This document shows, in pieces, positions 23,447 to 34,342 of a stretch of 64,000 nt of DNA. Position 1 is the stretch's first letter. Every line of letters starts with the position of its first letter. Source of the stretch: Selaginella moellendorffii. Lineage: Eukaryota; Streptophyta; Lycopodiopsida; Selaginellales; Selaginellaceae. The notes below the pieces were generated by a model that did no database searches, had not been told where the DNA came from, and was given only the letters and a program-made list of their open reading frames with translations. A program made the position numbers and the translations under genes. Location: the NCBI RefSeq assembly GCF_000143415.4, contig NW_003314338.1, positions 484,588 to 548,587 on the forward strand. The letters run 5' to 3'.

Positions 23447-25815
23447 TTAGTTCCCGGGAGTGTTTAAAGTTACCTCTTTTCTCCACATTTTCTGGAAGAT
23501 CTCGTCGTCAACAATCGCAGTGGCGGACTCGTAGCTCAGGCAGCGTTTCGAGAAAGCACTCAAGGCACGCTTATCTTTGGCGCTGGATTTCTACATAAGA
23601 CAAAGAGAAATGTGTGTGTGAGAGAGAGAGAATTTGAGTGGTTAACCACTTACGAAAGACTTCTTCTTGCGTATGATCTCCGCAACGTAGTGTATCCACA
23701 CGCTGTTATTCTTTGGGAAACTACAATCAAAACGCAATCACTTCGCTGTCGATCAGAATCGTTAAACACTTGCCTGCCTTCCCATTGTCCGCCTGTTATA
23801 TCTTTCATTCTTCTATACGTGTCAGCCTGCAAAATAAAAAGAATCAAGAAATGAATAACAGTGAACTTCCTGTTGCCTACCTGGACGTCTCCCTTTGGTC
23901 CTTCAAACCACGACGGATCTGACAAGTCACAGAATACGACTTGCTTTCCTGGGACAAAAATGAAGAAATGAAAGTCATTGTCATTGTCAAGAAAGAAGAC
24001 CGCATGACTGAAGGAACGTACCTGTGTCAATGCGGGATAAAGTAAAATCTATCAATGCCACTGATAACCCGTGCGTATTCACAAGAAAATGCCTGTTTTC
24101 TAATCTGAAGTCAAGCTGCTCGTGTTGATCCCTGGACAAGACAATGTTGCCCCTGCACTACAAAAATTAGACACAACTTAAGAGAATAAACTCCTCGTAC
24201 CAGTGCAAGTCCCGATGCTCGAAACCATATGCCTGCTCCGCAACTGCAAGCGAGAGAACAACCTGCGACAGAGTTATTGCTTGTTTGCTTGAGAAGCGAA
24301 GCTCACATACCTGTAGTAATAGGCTTTTAACTTCCTCATAGTTGAGGAGCTCAAAGCTTTCCAAGTCCGTGCCTCCGTCAGCAAGGACAAAGACAACATA
24401 AAGCTGACACAGATGCCAATAGATTTAATATCCAAGCCTTGAAGTGCGACCAAACCTGTTCTTCCGGAAACGCCAATGGCTGATCGTTTTCAGAATTATG
24501 TTGTGTGTCCCACTTCTTCCACGCACGCACCAAGTTCTTATCGTATCTTCCCTTGCAAATTCGCGTCCTGTTGGAACATTAAGGATAAGAAAAAGCTCAA
24601 GTTCATCATGAAGATCCAGAACTCACGCTTTTGTTTCAACGAACGAGGTGCAATGATAAGGAGAGCTTTTCTTTCGAAGCCAGTTCAGAGTGTTTGACAA
24701 CAGCACCTCGCTGTAGATTTCAGTGGAAGTCTGCTCATACTGTAGAGATCGGAAGCCATTCGTAACGAAAACAAATATTCACCTTTTGAGTTTCGCCATT
24801 GACTTTAAAACTCCCGTCCATGGGAACGACTTTGAAAACATTCCCATTGCCTTTGTAAGCCTCTCCAAACGTCCCTTCTCCTATCTTCACTATTGTTTTC
24901 AGATCACTTAGCACAGATAAAACGAGTTAGTCCGGACAAAAAATAACCGAAAGTACCCACCAAAACTCTGAAAATCCTTGTGAAAGGCTGACAATACTTT
25001 CCTGGTCCGACTCGTGTAGCAGGATGTCTATCATCGACATTGTGGGAAGCTCTGCAACTGGTTTCGAAATGCTTAAGCATTCCAGGTCCGATATAAGAGC
25101 GTCCATGGGCCTTGGTTTCAACACACCACGGACGGGAGGTGTTCTTAAGGCAGCGCTCAAAAGATCCTCTGGACTCGCAAAAATCTCCTCCGGAACAGCT
25201 TCCAAATGTCCATCCCTCGCAGGAAGAAAGCACGTACTGCCTTCGAAAATTGATCTCCGAGTAAAAGTTTTGGGAGAAGGACTCTCCTCCTGGAGCTCGA
25301 ACGCATCCACTTCGGCAAAATGTGCTTGCTTCTCTCGAACAAAAGTGGCTGGAGGTTTCGAAGGAACCACCCTTCTCTGGGATCCATGAAAAAACTCAGG
25401 AACTCTCAAAACCTGGAAAAACCCAACGACTTACTTTCATCTGGGCCGAAAAACGTTGCAGCGCACAAGGTATCTTATGGTGCGCAAAATCCTTTTGAAA
25501 GACCACGCTTGTTCGTCTTGAAGAATCCAATCCACGAGTAAAGATAAAAGAAGAACACCGGAAAATCTCACCTGGAAGAAAGACAGCGATCGATCCAGCT
25601 CTTGGTATGCGTTGTCGTCCTCTTCCCCTCATCGGCGGCGCCTCCATCCCTGGCCTTGCCCCGCCGCTTAAAAACAGCAGCTGGCTTCTTCCTCTCCACT
25701 CCCGCGAAATCCCCATCTGGCCGATGGATCAAGATCACAAGAACACTAGCAGCGGGGAAAAGAACACACCTGGGAACAGCGCCTCTTCCGCCATGTCCAA
25801 GCTCTGCTTCTCCAT
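23447..25815 (-). CDS. HASPIN: Haspin histone H3 Thr3 kinase
   Basis: Haspin phosphorylates histone H3 Thr3 in mitosis to recruit the chromosomal passenger complex. Fourteen short exons (25815-25770, 25716-25572, 25516-25435, 25412-24961, 24906-24783, 24739-24627, 24567-24456, 24403-24311, 24262-24201, 24152-24022, 23948-23881, 23826-23768, 23720-23654, 23590-23447) join in frame to 565 residues. The first half is unconserved. The kinase domain has KIGEGTFGEAYKGNG, VFKVVPMDG, NGETQK, LVRAWKKWD, FEHRDLHWGN, the haspin-type IDFTLSRIDT in place of DFG, then SDPSWFEGPKGD and ADTYRRMKDI. The final exons (VWIHYVAEIIRKKKSF, RCLSYESATAIV) match the haspin C-terminus. The exon 12 donor is weak (GTTTAA). 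Confidence 0.93.
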
Positions 25816-26021
25816 TGCTAGGGCTCAAGCATTTCGAATATTGGGCGGGAAAGGGTTTAGGGCAATTAGGGCATACACGTGGACAGAAAATGGCATAAAG
25901 AGTATCGGGAATCTTTGCTGGATTAGTGTTCTTTGCGTGGGCTGTTTTCTAGGTGATGACAATAAAAAGGTCTTGGACGATGTTTCTCTGAGCTATTCTC
26001 CTCTAGAATTTGGGATCGTTC

Positions 26022-27158
26022 ATGGGTCTTCCAAATTTCAATTTGCTATTGCTGATTATCAATGAGAATGTGTTGATCATATTTGCTAGTAAGTCTTCAC
26101 TTGTGTTTTCCTTTTGATTAAATCTATGCGTTGCAGCTTTTAGTGCTGTGTGCTTGAAAGACTACACCAAAGCAGGAGTTTTAGTTTCTTTGTTCTTGCT
26201 TGGAAACTGGATCATAGCTTGGTCTGAGGCGAATAACAAAGATCATGTAAGAATTCCCAATCTCTTCATTTGATTTTACATACGCTTGCCCAACAGATCA
26301 ACATCTCCAATGATCTAGAATCCGCATCATTTGTGAAAACCACAAGCTCGTCTCGTACCAAGATAGAATCTCATAACAACAAATCTGGCCAGACAGTCAC
26401 AACAATGGTCACCGAAGAAACAAAGCTCTTCAAGCGATCACCGATTATAGACTTCTTTGCAAAATATCATACCCCAGGTTAGAAAACATTCTAAGAACAT
26501 CACGAAATCATTGATATTAAAGAAAATCACTATTGTGCGTGCCTGTGCAGCCATGATCTTAGCTACAGCACTGGTCCCTCTCGTGCTGGACACGAGCAAT
26601 AAAAAACACTGGCTTTACTCGTCGCTCGTCGTAAGCCCATGCGCTCTTGTGATCTCTAGCACAGTCACAACCTCTGTTGCTAAAGCCCGAGCTGCGCAAT
26701 TGGGTCTTGTGATCCAGGGCGATGCTGGCTGCCTCACGGCTCTTGCAAGGCTCAAGATCCAGAAGGAGAAACTCCGGGAGGTATTGAGCAACAAGGGCGA
26801 GATTACTGTGACATGTGAGGATGGCGATGGCAGCAGCGAGCATGCGCGGCCAAGTCTCGAGCCCGACGAAGTTGCCATGCTCACATCGGCAGCTTGGATT
26901 GGGAGAGAGTATGTTGCGGCAGTCTCTTCTTGCAATCTCTTCTTGCTCGTCACAAAGATGCTCGTCACGGGGTTTGTGGTCGCTGGCTACATTCCAGCGC
27001 TTGGGGCAGTGGCCCTCATTGTAGATCTTGGAGCTTGCACGGCGGTGGCTTTGAGAGGATTTGTCACACTCTTGTTGGTCGAGGAGAAGGGAGCTTCTCG
27101 ACGAGATCTGGAAGAGCGGGAACAAGGTGAATGGGATTTGATGACTCCGTTGCTTTAG
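26022..27158 (+). CDS. Catalytic-domain-less P1B heavy-metal ATPase-like membrane protein, copy 1
   Basis: Exons 26022-26088, 26137-26246, 26297-26477 and 26551-27158 join in frame to 321 residues. The ATG follows an in-frame stop at 26004. Landmarks match plant HMA2/3/4-type Zn/Cd pumps in order: LKDYTKAGVLVSLFLLGNW (helices before the actuator domain), VTEETKLFKRSPIIDFFAKY then HTPA, KKHWLYSSLVVSPCALVIS (the CPC helix, here SPC), AAQLGLVIQGDAGCLTALAR, and the last helix pair (TKMLVTGFVVAGY, DLGACTAVALRG). Missing are the N-terminal metal-binding region and first two helices, the TGE actuator motif, DKTGT, and the nucleotide domain. Only a remnant (NKGEITVTCEDGDG) stands where the P domain ends in pumps. 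It cannot pump by the normal cycle. It could be a membrane partner or an open-frame pseudogene. It starts 207 bp from haspin, divergently. Confidence 0.75.
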
Positions 27159-27753
27159 AATTCTCCAAATTGAAAGCTGTACGATATGGTGATGAGAATA
27201 GTGTATATGCACATAGATGTGTTTACAAAATCTATATATATATATAAAGCGATAAGGCCCACTAGCTGTTGGATCCCAGGCCTGGGCCAAGGTCAGTAGC
27301 CATGGTTTTTGTAAAAAATTTATGGATGTTTGCACTGGCCAATCGGAAGTTGGCACAGTTTGGCTAATGATTGGCTGGTGCAAAAAAGAGAGAAATGTGA
27401 CATATGTTACATTATCTCCCCTCGACTCAAGGCAATTCATGGTGGACCTCCCTTGCTTCAAGGTGCTTGCATTGCATTGGGCTATGCCATACCTTCAGAT
27501 CTCCTGGAAAAACTTTTAACCCTACTCAATCTATTTTATGGCATTGCACACCATGATAACAAAGAGGAATGTAAATCCATTTGGCTTAGTGTCCTCCTCT
27601 AGCAGCTTACCAAAGATCTCCACTACCTTGGCTACATTGCCTTTGTGGCTATAGCTTGCTATCATTGTGTTCCACAAAACCATGTCCTTGGATATCATAG
27701 GAAATGTGCTGAGTAGTGGCTATAATTCCATACTTGCCATAAGCATTTGTGAT
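27159..27753. other. 3-prime flank of copy 1, then unassigned sequence
   Basis: The first 60 bp still match the flank of the second ATPase-like copy (34343-34440). Beyond that I recognise nothing. There is a short TA repeat at about 27232-27246. Confidence 0.5.
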
Positions 27754-28240
27754 TATAGTGTATATAATCATGGGATGAGATTTAATTATTATAGATCTTT
27801 GGAATCTTAAGGAATAAATGAGGACAAAATAACCATTAAATGCTCTTTCAACCTTTTTTCCAGTTGATTTAAAAGGGGAAAGAGATAAAATGCACTATAT
27901 ATAGAGCAAATTGATTAGTGATTATTTAAAATATAATATACCTTTGAGTAAAATATATTCCTACCCCTAAATTTGAAATCATACATTCATACATATGTCT
28001 TTCCTTTTGTGGTGCATCCATGAATAAAAATATTCACTGTGGGACTGCAGTACGAATGGATGAGTAATTGCCTTATATGGAATAACCAGTTTACATAATA
28101 GAAAGATTGGTAAATTCAATGTAGAAATAGCCATTGACATCTCTCAAGAGGGGGTTATAATTATGGGAACCTTAGGGAATAAATAGGGATAAAATAACTA
28201 TTAATAACCTCCTTTTTAGTTTGTTTAAAAGGTGTTTATA
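27754..28240 (+). mobile_element. Decayed TRIM retrotransposon, same family as 31136-31790, opposite orientation
   Basis: The left LTR (27754-27899) runs from TATAGTGTATATAATCATGG to AAATGCACTATA. The interior matches the reverse complement of 31298-31628 (AATATATTCCTACCC, GTGGGACTGC). A polypurine stretch AAGAGGGGG precedes a shortened right LTR from about 28155. The right end fuses into the neighbouring LTR-like repeat, so its last bases are uncertain. Sense is plus. Confidence 0.6.
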
Positions 28241-29841
28241 GTGCATATGGTTTTTACCCTTTATCCTATGGTGATTAGGAACTCAAGTTTTAGGGCTTTG
28301 GGCCACTAAACGAAGGAATGGTGCCAAACTCCCAAGCATAGAGCCAAGGAACAATGGCATTAGAGCATGGAATGACTCCTAAGCATACAACCCAAGGAGC
28401 GAAGGAATAGGAGCATGAAACAACTTAAAACAATTCTAGAGCATTTAACATCTCAATGCCATGACCAATAGAGCCAAACGAAATCTAGTGCTATTTCAAC
28501 ATACCAATATCCTAACACGAGGACATGGGTACTCCACCAGCTAGCATGGTGTGGAGCTTGGGCTTAGACCCAAGCCTCCTTTAGTATTAGGAGTTAGTCT
28601 CTAGAACAAGCTTGAAACTTACTAATTATGGAATAGTGCTAGATTGTGAATTTGGATATGGGACAAATACCATTGTGTTCAAGACAATCTTTACATTCCG
28701 TAAATATGCCAAATAAGAAAATCTAGAAACTTTCCATAAATAGCAATTGGGATCAAAATGAGACTAACACAAAGGACATGATAGCGATGATACAAAGGCA
28801 CATACTTTGGGAATGCAAAAGCACACAAGATGTGTGGAGAAGCACATGTTAGTTGCTGCAACAGCATTCCCAAAGACAAATGTGCCTCACGTATGAAGCA
28901 GCAATATGGGGCAAAGCTACCACAGGAATGTGAAATGGAACAGACTCTTGGAAATGGTCCTCAATAGGGGAAGTGGTACTGTGGTTTGACTAGCTCAACA
29001 TGAAGAGAACAGACACAGAAGGAGTTCCCTTAGAGATAGTGGACCTATTGTGAGGAATTACGTTGTGGGAAGTGTGGAAAGCCTGGTGCAACAGAATTTT
29101 TAACGATACAGAAGGACCAAAGGTGGTGTTATCACAATTGTGGACTAGAATGATCATTGTAGTAGCAGCCCATGTCCTACAACTGGAAAAGAGAGGAGGG
29201 TGAAATGGTCTAGAAAAAGAGAGAAAGGAAGCACAGATTTGGCATTTCTTGTGGAAGCAAGGGGAAGCAGGTACTCGAGAGTGGATGTGGGCACCACCAG
29301 ACGAATGGTTCCGAGTGACACATCTAGGCAGACCTTCGGGTTTTAGTTCACGAGCAACCCCCCTCTCTGTAGGTACTTCCATTGTAGGATCTCCTAAATA
29401 AGGCTTTTTGCTAGTTTTGTGCTTAATGAAACCATGCCTAGTTTTTTGGTGTTTTGCTAGAAAATAAAAGGCTCTGTTTAACAAAGGACATGATAGCAAG
29501 GGTGTTTGGTAGATACGGTAGACTATCATTCAACAATATTGAGAGACTAATCTCAATACACAAGAGTTCTTGTCATTAGCCAGTGAAAGACATAATGAAA
29601 TGGGAACTTTTTACTGGGCTAAGTATGCTTAGCTAATAACACATAAGAATTCTGTCTTTATGCTTGTTCGGTCTAAGTACATTCAAAATGCCTAGTTAAC
29701 TCCACTAGCATAAAAAGGACTGATAAAGGATCTAGCAATACCGACCTTTTGCCGTTTTGGCAGTAAGGAAAGAGTGTCTGTAAAGATTGATTGACAGGTA
29801 ACTTTCGATACCCGAAGTCACATTTGTGACACTCTTCCCCT
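28241..29841 (-). repeat. LTR-like noncoding repeat, copy 4, with LINE insertion and no G-rich module
   Basis: It begins ATGGTTTTTACCCTTTATCC and ends ACCCGAAGTCACATTTGTGACA at 29841. Where other copies carry the G-rich module, this one reads straight through CTTGGGCTTAGACCCAAG then CCTCCTTTAGTA (28559-28593), an apparent empty site. A LINE piece interrupts it at 28786-29480. On the minus strand a purine tract (AAGAGGGGAAGAG) stands just before the end, as a polypurine tract would. Confidence 0.55.
28786..29480 (+). mobile_element. 5-prime-truncated LINE 3-prime end with 17-bp target duplication
   Basis: Flanked by ACAAAGGACATGATAGC at 28769-28785 and again at 29481-29497, inside a repeat that is continuous in other copies. 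One plus-strand frame, with a few stops, reads RHILWECKSTQDVWR and then ITLWEVWKAWCNRIFN. These are the zinc-finger and tryptophan-rich motifs at the C-terminus of plant LINE reverse transcriptases. The upstream reverse transcriptase is absent, as expected for 5-prime truncation. Confidence 0.75.
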
Positions 29842-30960
29842 CTTAGGGAAGATTGATGTCCTCATCGATGCATACTCTAGTTTAGATCACTGCCAAGGAA
29901 ACAACTCTAGAAAAAGTTCATGGTGATCACACTATGTGAGAAATGCACCAACTTAAATGATTTACGAGGCAACCTCTTTGTCTAACACGGATGTGTTACC
30001 AGCTCAGACACATTCTAGCTGTTGCTGACAAGGAACTGACCAATGGAGTTAGCCACCCTTGCTACTCTGGTTGTCACCCAACTTATAAAAGTGTGATACG
30101 CCCCTGCCTGCATGTGGTATAGAGAGAGAAGCCAAAGACCTCAACCCTCCTAAGCAAAGAAACCAAACTTGTCGATAAGGTTTATAAATAGGTAGTTAGA
30201 GTTCTTTACACGGTCACGCCTTTTTAACGGAATAAGAAACATCGACAGAAAGATGGATTATGTGACCAGTTGACTGTAGCTACCCCATGACAAGAGATTT
30301 CACCATGCATATGAAGGGCAGAAGCCAATTTACCTATACTGGCCTAAATTTAAACATCAATAGATGGACAATACCAAAGACATAGACAATGATATCTTAG
30401 AGACTTAAGTATCAGTGATTAAATCTTATATTAGAACACAAAAGTATTCCAAAGAAGTTATTATCTGATAAACTAGTAGTAGAGTATAGGGACCACCAAG
30501 ATTAGCATGTTTGGAAAACATAGGATTCATCATCCAACAAATTTCAATAACAAGTATACCATCAATTACATTTGATTGTAAAACTTAACTACCAAAGATT
30601 GTAAATAGTATGCTAAACAACTTCCGAAAGACAACTCAAAAAGCACAAAGTATTATCAATTGGCAAGCAAAATGCTCACAAATGTATCACTCGAAGGAAA
30701 TAACATCTAATCTATCAGAACCAACTATAGCAATAATCAACAGAACAGAATAAATGTTGCAAGACCAACAAATATAGCATTCATGCTAGCTATCATATTA
30801 GCCAATTTAAATACATCCCAGTCATAATATGAAAGAACTCAAGTTACTTAAGCAAGTGTTAGCAACATCTTAGCGATGTCTCGAACTCAAGAGACCAATC
30901 CAGAACAAATCACAAAGAACATGTGGTAATGTGAAAAGCCATAAGCCATCTGTAAGACAC
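29842..30960 (-). repeat. Noncoding internal domain of the retroelement family
   Basis: Colinear with 60501-61850: TAGGGAAGATTGATGTCC, AAAGTTCATGGTGATCACAC, CTTTGTCTAACACGGATGTG. It follows the LTR-like end at 29841. No gag or pol frame is visible, so the family looks non-autonomous. Confidence 0.55.
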
Positions 30961-31039
30961 AAATCCCTAAGCCCCAAAGTGGAGTCAAAAGGGTGCCACG
31001 TGGTAGTGGCCGAAGTGAAAGCCAAACGAGCGTAACACG

Positions 31040-32053
31040 TTTAGACTAAAAACTCCAACTTGAGGAGTCCAAGATGGAGTCCGAGATGGACCCAAAATGG
31101 AGTCTAAGGTGAACCGAGATAGAGTCCAAGATGGATGTAGCGCACCTTATCTCTCTCCCCTTAAGCCAACTGGAAAAGGGGCAATTGCTTGATGAGAGAG
31201 CCCTTAGTGGCTATTTTTTCCCCATTTATCTCCCAAGGGTCCAAGGATCCACGGTGACAGTATATCCAAATCTCATTCCATGATCACATGCGCTACACTC
31301 ACCCCCCCTTCAGAGATGTCAATGTCCTCATTGACTATTGACTAACAACCCTTACTGAGCCAAGGGGAACCAGCACCTCCATTTTGGAAGGATTGGTAGA
31401 CCAGCTATTCCATGTGAGGCAATTAGTCATCCACCCGTACCGCAGTCCCACGGTGGATACCTTCGTCTGTGGATACTTCACACAAGAGGAAGGACGTACG
31501 CATGGATGCCTAATACGTACGATTTCAAATTTAAGGGTAGGAATATACCTTGCTCAAGGGTATATTATACTTTTAAGTAGCCACTAATCAATGGGAATCG
31601 AACCCGTGCCATTTGCTCCGATACCAACTGTAGCGCACCTTATCTCTCTCCCCTTAAGCCAACTGGAAAAGGGGCAATTGCTTGATGAGAGAGCCCTTAG
31701 TGGCTATTTTTTCCCCATTTATCTCCCAAGGTTCCAAGGATCCACGGTGACAGTATATCCAAATCTCATCCCATGATCACATGCGCTACAATGGACCCAA
31801 GATGGAGTTCAAGATGGACTGAGATGGAGTCCGAGATGGAGTCCAAGATGGAGTCTGAGATGGACCCGAGATGGAATTCGAGATGGAGTCCGAAAAGGAC
31901 CCGGGATGGAGTCCGAAGTCAAGACCGGGACCAAGACTGAGACTAAGACCGAGGCCAAGGCCAAGGCTAAGACCGAGCCCAAGCCCGAGTCCGAGTCCGA
32001 GTCCGAGTCCAAGTCCAAGTCCGAGTCCGAGTCCAAGTTCGAGTCTGAGAGGG
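31040..32053. repeat. GATGGAGTCC / GAGTCC minisatellite split by a TRIM
   Basis: Degenerate units of 12 bp (GATGGAGTCCGA) at 31060-31135 and 31791-31910 grade into 6-bp GAGTCC/AAGTCC units at about 31930-32050. Its frames are simple-sequence and not genes. It is directly followed by TGAAAGCCCAAAGC and AAAAGTATAGTAGGG, the same strings as in the G-rich module of the LTR-like repeats. Confidence 0.75.
31136..31790 (-). mobile_element. Intact TRIM retrotransposon (terminal-repeat retrotransposon in miniature)
   Basis: Two 162-bp LTRs, 31136-31297 and 31629-31790, start TGTAGCGCA and end TGCGCTACA. They differ at two positions by my reading. The element is flanked by a perfect 5-bp duplication, ATGGA, at 31131-31135 and 31791-31795. 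On the minus strand the LTR is followed by the primer site TTGGTATCGGAGC (initiator-tRNA type) and then CACGGGTTCGATTCCC. The tract GAAGGGGGG precedes the other LTR. The internal region is about 330 bp and noncoding. The near-identical LTRs point to recent insertion. Confidence 0.9.
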
Positions 32054-33140
32054 TGAAAGCCCAAAGCGTTCGTCTCCTAGACCCTAGGGGGTTTGGTGAG
32101 CTCTAAAAGTATAGTAGGGGGAAAACTCCAGTGGAGCCAGTTTGGTCAGAAAAGGCTAGTTTGGCCTAAGAAGGTTGTACCCAGGTGTTAGGTGACGGGA
32201 TAACCACTAGGAGGTCCAAGGTTAGAGTGAATACAGACTAACGAGTGGGGTAGTTTGATGAAGTGTTCGAAAGTCAGCTCTAGTTCCCTCGGGAGATCGA
32301 ATGGCCGATACTCCCAATCCAAGTATGGGTGGCACTACCTACTTGGATACCTAGTATGGCTCAACGGATCCTCACTCTAAGCCCATGGCTAGAGCACCTA
32401 AAGGCAGAAGGTGGGGAGAGTACCCATAGGGTTCGTGTAGAGCTATGGTATTCCCAAATGTTGTCCCGAAGTCCCAAACTGGGGAAAGGAGGAGGAGCAA
32501 TCCTCTAGTGTAGTGACTAAGGATACAATCACATGGTGAGGAAGTCCTTGAGGACAATGGGACTTAGTGGCCGGGCTTGCAGGCCTTAATCTAGTGACAG
32601 TGTTGGTGAACATGGCCATGGACAGAAAAGGGACTTGGTAGGAACTAACAAAGGGATTTTGGGGAAGGTTATTCCCACGTCTGTGGGCATGCTAAAGTTG
32701 CTAAGGAGTGGATCGGGGATGACCACTCATGAATAATGGCCCAGTCTTGGAGAGATGGGACTGTGATGCAAGTGGTATTGGACCACCAATGCGGCAAAAG
32801 TGAATGAGCATGGCCTTAACGTAACGGGCCGATATGTCAGTAATACCTTTGGGTGTCGGTTATAGAATTGGACACGTGGAGCACTTGGGCCAAGTGCAAG
32901 CGGGGATGCCATTCTTGGGGCTAGCACGCCTAAATCTAGAATAAGACTTATGGAGGTTGTGAGTGAGACTCCTCCAAGACTCCTCCACGTGTCCTCATTG
33001 GAGGAATGACTAAAGTAGAATGGAAAAATTAGTCACTTACACCATCAAAGATGCCAACCACCCAACATTAATTAAATATACTTTACCAAACAACTTTTGG
33101 AATACTTCTAAAAACTTAAAGCTAATTACTTTTAAGGCTT
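32054..33140. other. Repeat-like intergenic sequence, unassigned
   Basis: Moderately GC-rich with no long frame and no match elsewhere in the window, except TTAGTCACTTACACCA at about 33031-33046, which recurs at about 37579 inside the Helitron-helicase relic. It ends where homology with the copy 1 locus starts (AGGGCATACACGTG). Confidence 0.4.
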
Positions 33141-33264
33141 AGGGCATACACGTGATAGAAAATGGCATAAAGAGTATCATGTTCTGTTTCCTACGATGTT
33201 TCTATAGAACTTTGGTCATGTTCCCTAGGCTATTCTCCTCTAGAATTTGGGAAATTGTTCATTC

Positions 33265-34342
33265 ATGGCTCTTCCAAAAGTTGATTTGCTGTTGCTGATT
33301 ATCAATGAGAATGTGTTGATCATATTTGCTAGTAAGTCTTCACTTGTGTTTTCCTTTTGATTAAATCTATGCGTTGCAGCTTTTAGTGCTGTGTGCTTGA
33401 AAGACTACACCAAAGCAGGAGTTTTAGTTTCTTTGTTCTTGCTTGGAAACAGGATCATAGCTTGGTCTGAGGCGAATAACAAAGATCATGTAAGAACTCC
33501 CAATTTCTTCATTTGATTTTACATACTCTTGTCCAACAGATCAACATCTCCAATGATCTAGAATCCGCATCATTTGTGAAAACCACAAGCTCGTCTCGTA
33601 CCAAGATAGAATCTCATAACAACAAATCTGGGGAGATAGTCACAACAATGGTCACTGAAGAAGAAAAGCTCTTCAAACGATTGCCGATTATAGACTTTGC
33701 GAAATATCATACCCCAGGTTAGAAAACATTCTAAGAACATCACTAAATCATTGATATTAAAGAAAATCACTATTGTTTGTGCGTGCCTGTGCAGCCATGA
33801 TCTTAGCTACAGCACTGGTCCCTCTCGTGCTGGACACGAGCAATCGAAAACACTGGCTTTACTTGTCACTCGTCGTAAGCCCATGTGCTCTTGTGATCTC
33901 TAGCACAGTCACAACCACTGTTGCAAAAGCCCGAGCTGCGCAATTGGGTCTTGTGATCCAGAGCGGTGCTGGCTGCCTCACGGCTCTCGCAAGGCTCAAG
34001 ATCCAGAAGGAGAAACTCCGGGAGGTATCGAGCAACAAGGGCGAGATCACTGTGACATGCGAGGATGGCGATGGCAGCAGCGACCACGGGCGGCCAAGTC
34101 TCGAGCCAGACGAAGTTGCCCTCTTCTTGCTCGTCACAAAGATGCTCATCACGGGGTTTGTGGTCGCTGGCTACATTCCAGCGCTTGGGGCAGTGGCCCT
34201 CATTGCAGATCTTGGAGCTTGCACGGCAGTGGCTTTGAGAGGATTTATCACACTCTTGTTGGTCGAGGAGAAGGGAACTTCTCGACGAGATCTGGAAGAG
34301 CAGGAACAAGGTGAATGGGATTTGAGGACTCCGTTGCTTTAG
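33265..34342 (+). CDS. Catalytic-domain-less P1B heavy-metal ATPase-like membrane protein, copy 2
   Basis: Exons 33265-33331, 33380-33489, 33540-33717 and 33795-34342 use the same splice sites as copy 1 and join in frame to 300 residues. Homology with the copy 1 locus begins at about 33141 and continues some 100 bp past the stop; the first intron is identical. The two coding-length changes are multiples of three: one codon in exon 3, and 20 codons in exon 4 (the segment MLTSAAWIGREYVAAVSSCN is absent). A substitution in the helix near the start changes LLGNW to LLGNR. TGE, DKTGT and nucleotide-domain motifs are missing as in copy 1. This is the derived copy, since copy 1 lies next to haspin and this one is among repeats. 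Confidence 0.7.

Noticed and set aside
26559-27461. A 300-codon minus-strand frame across the ATPase-like gene
   Set aside because: The opposite strand carries spliced, motif-bearing exons; this frame has none and is not kept at the same length in copy 2.
29930-31000. A CRISPR-like or regularly spaced array
   Set aside because: No regular direct repeats with unique spacers; the similarity is to a single dispersed noncoding block at 60.5-61.9 kb.
31786-32064. Long open frames with Leu-Gly or Ser-Asp dipeptide runs
   Set aside because: They are translations of the GAGTCC minisatellite, open in several frames on both strands, with no non-repetitive domain.
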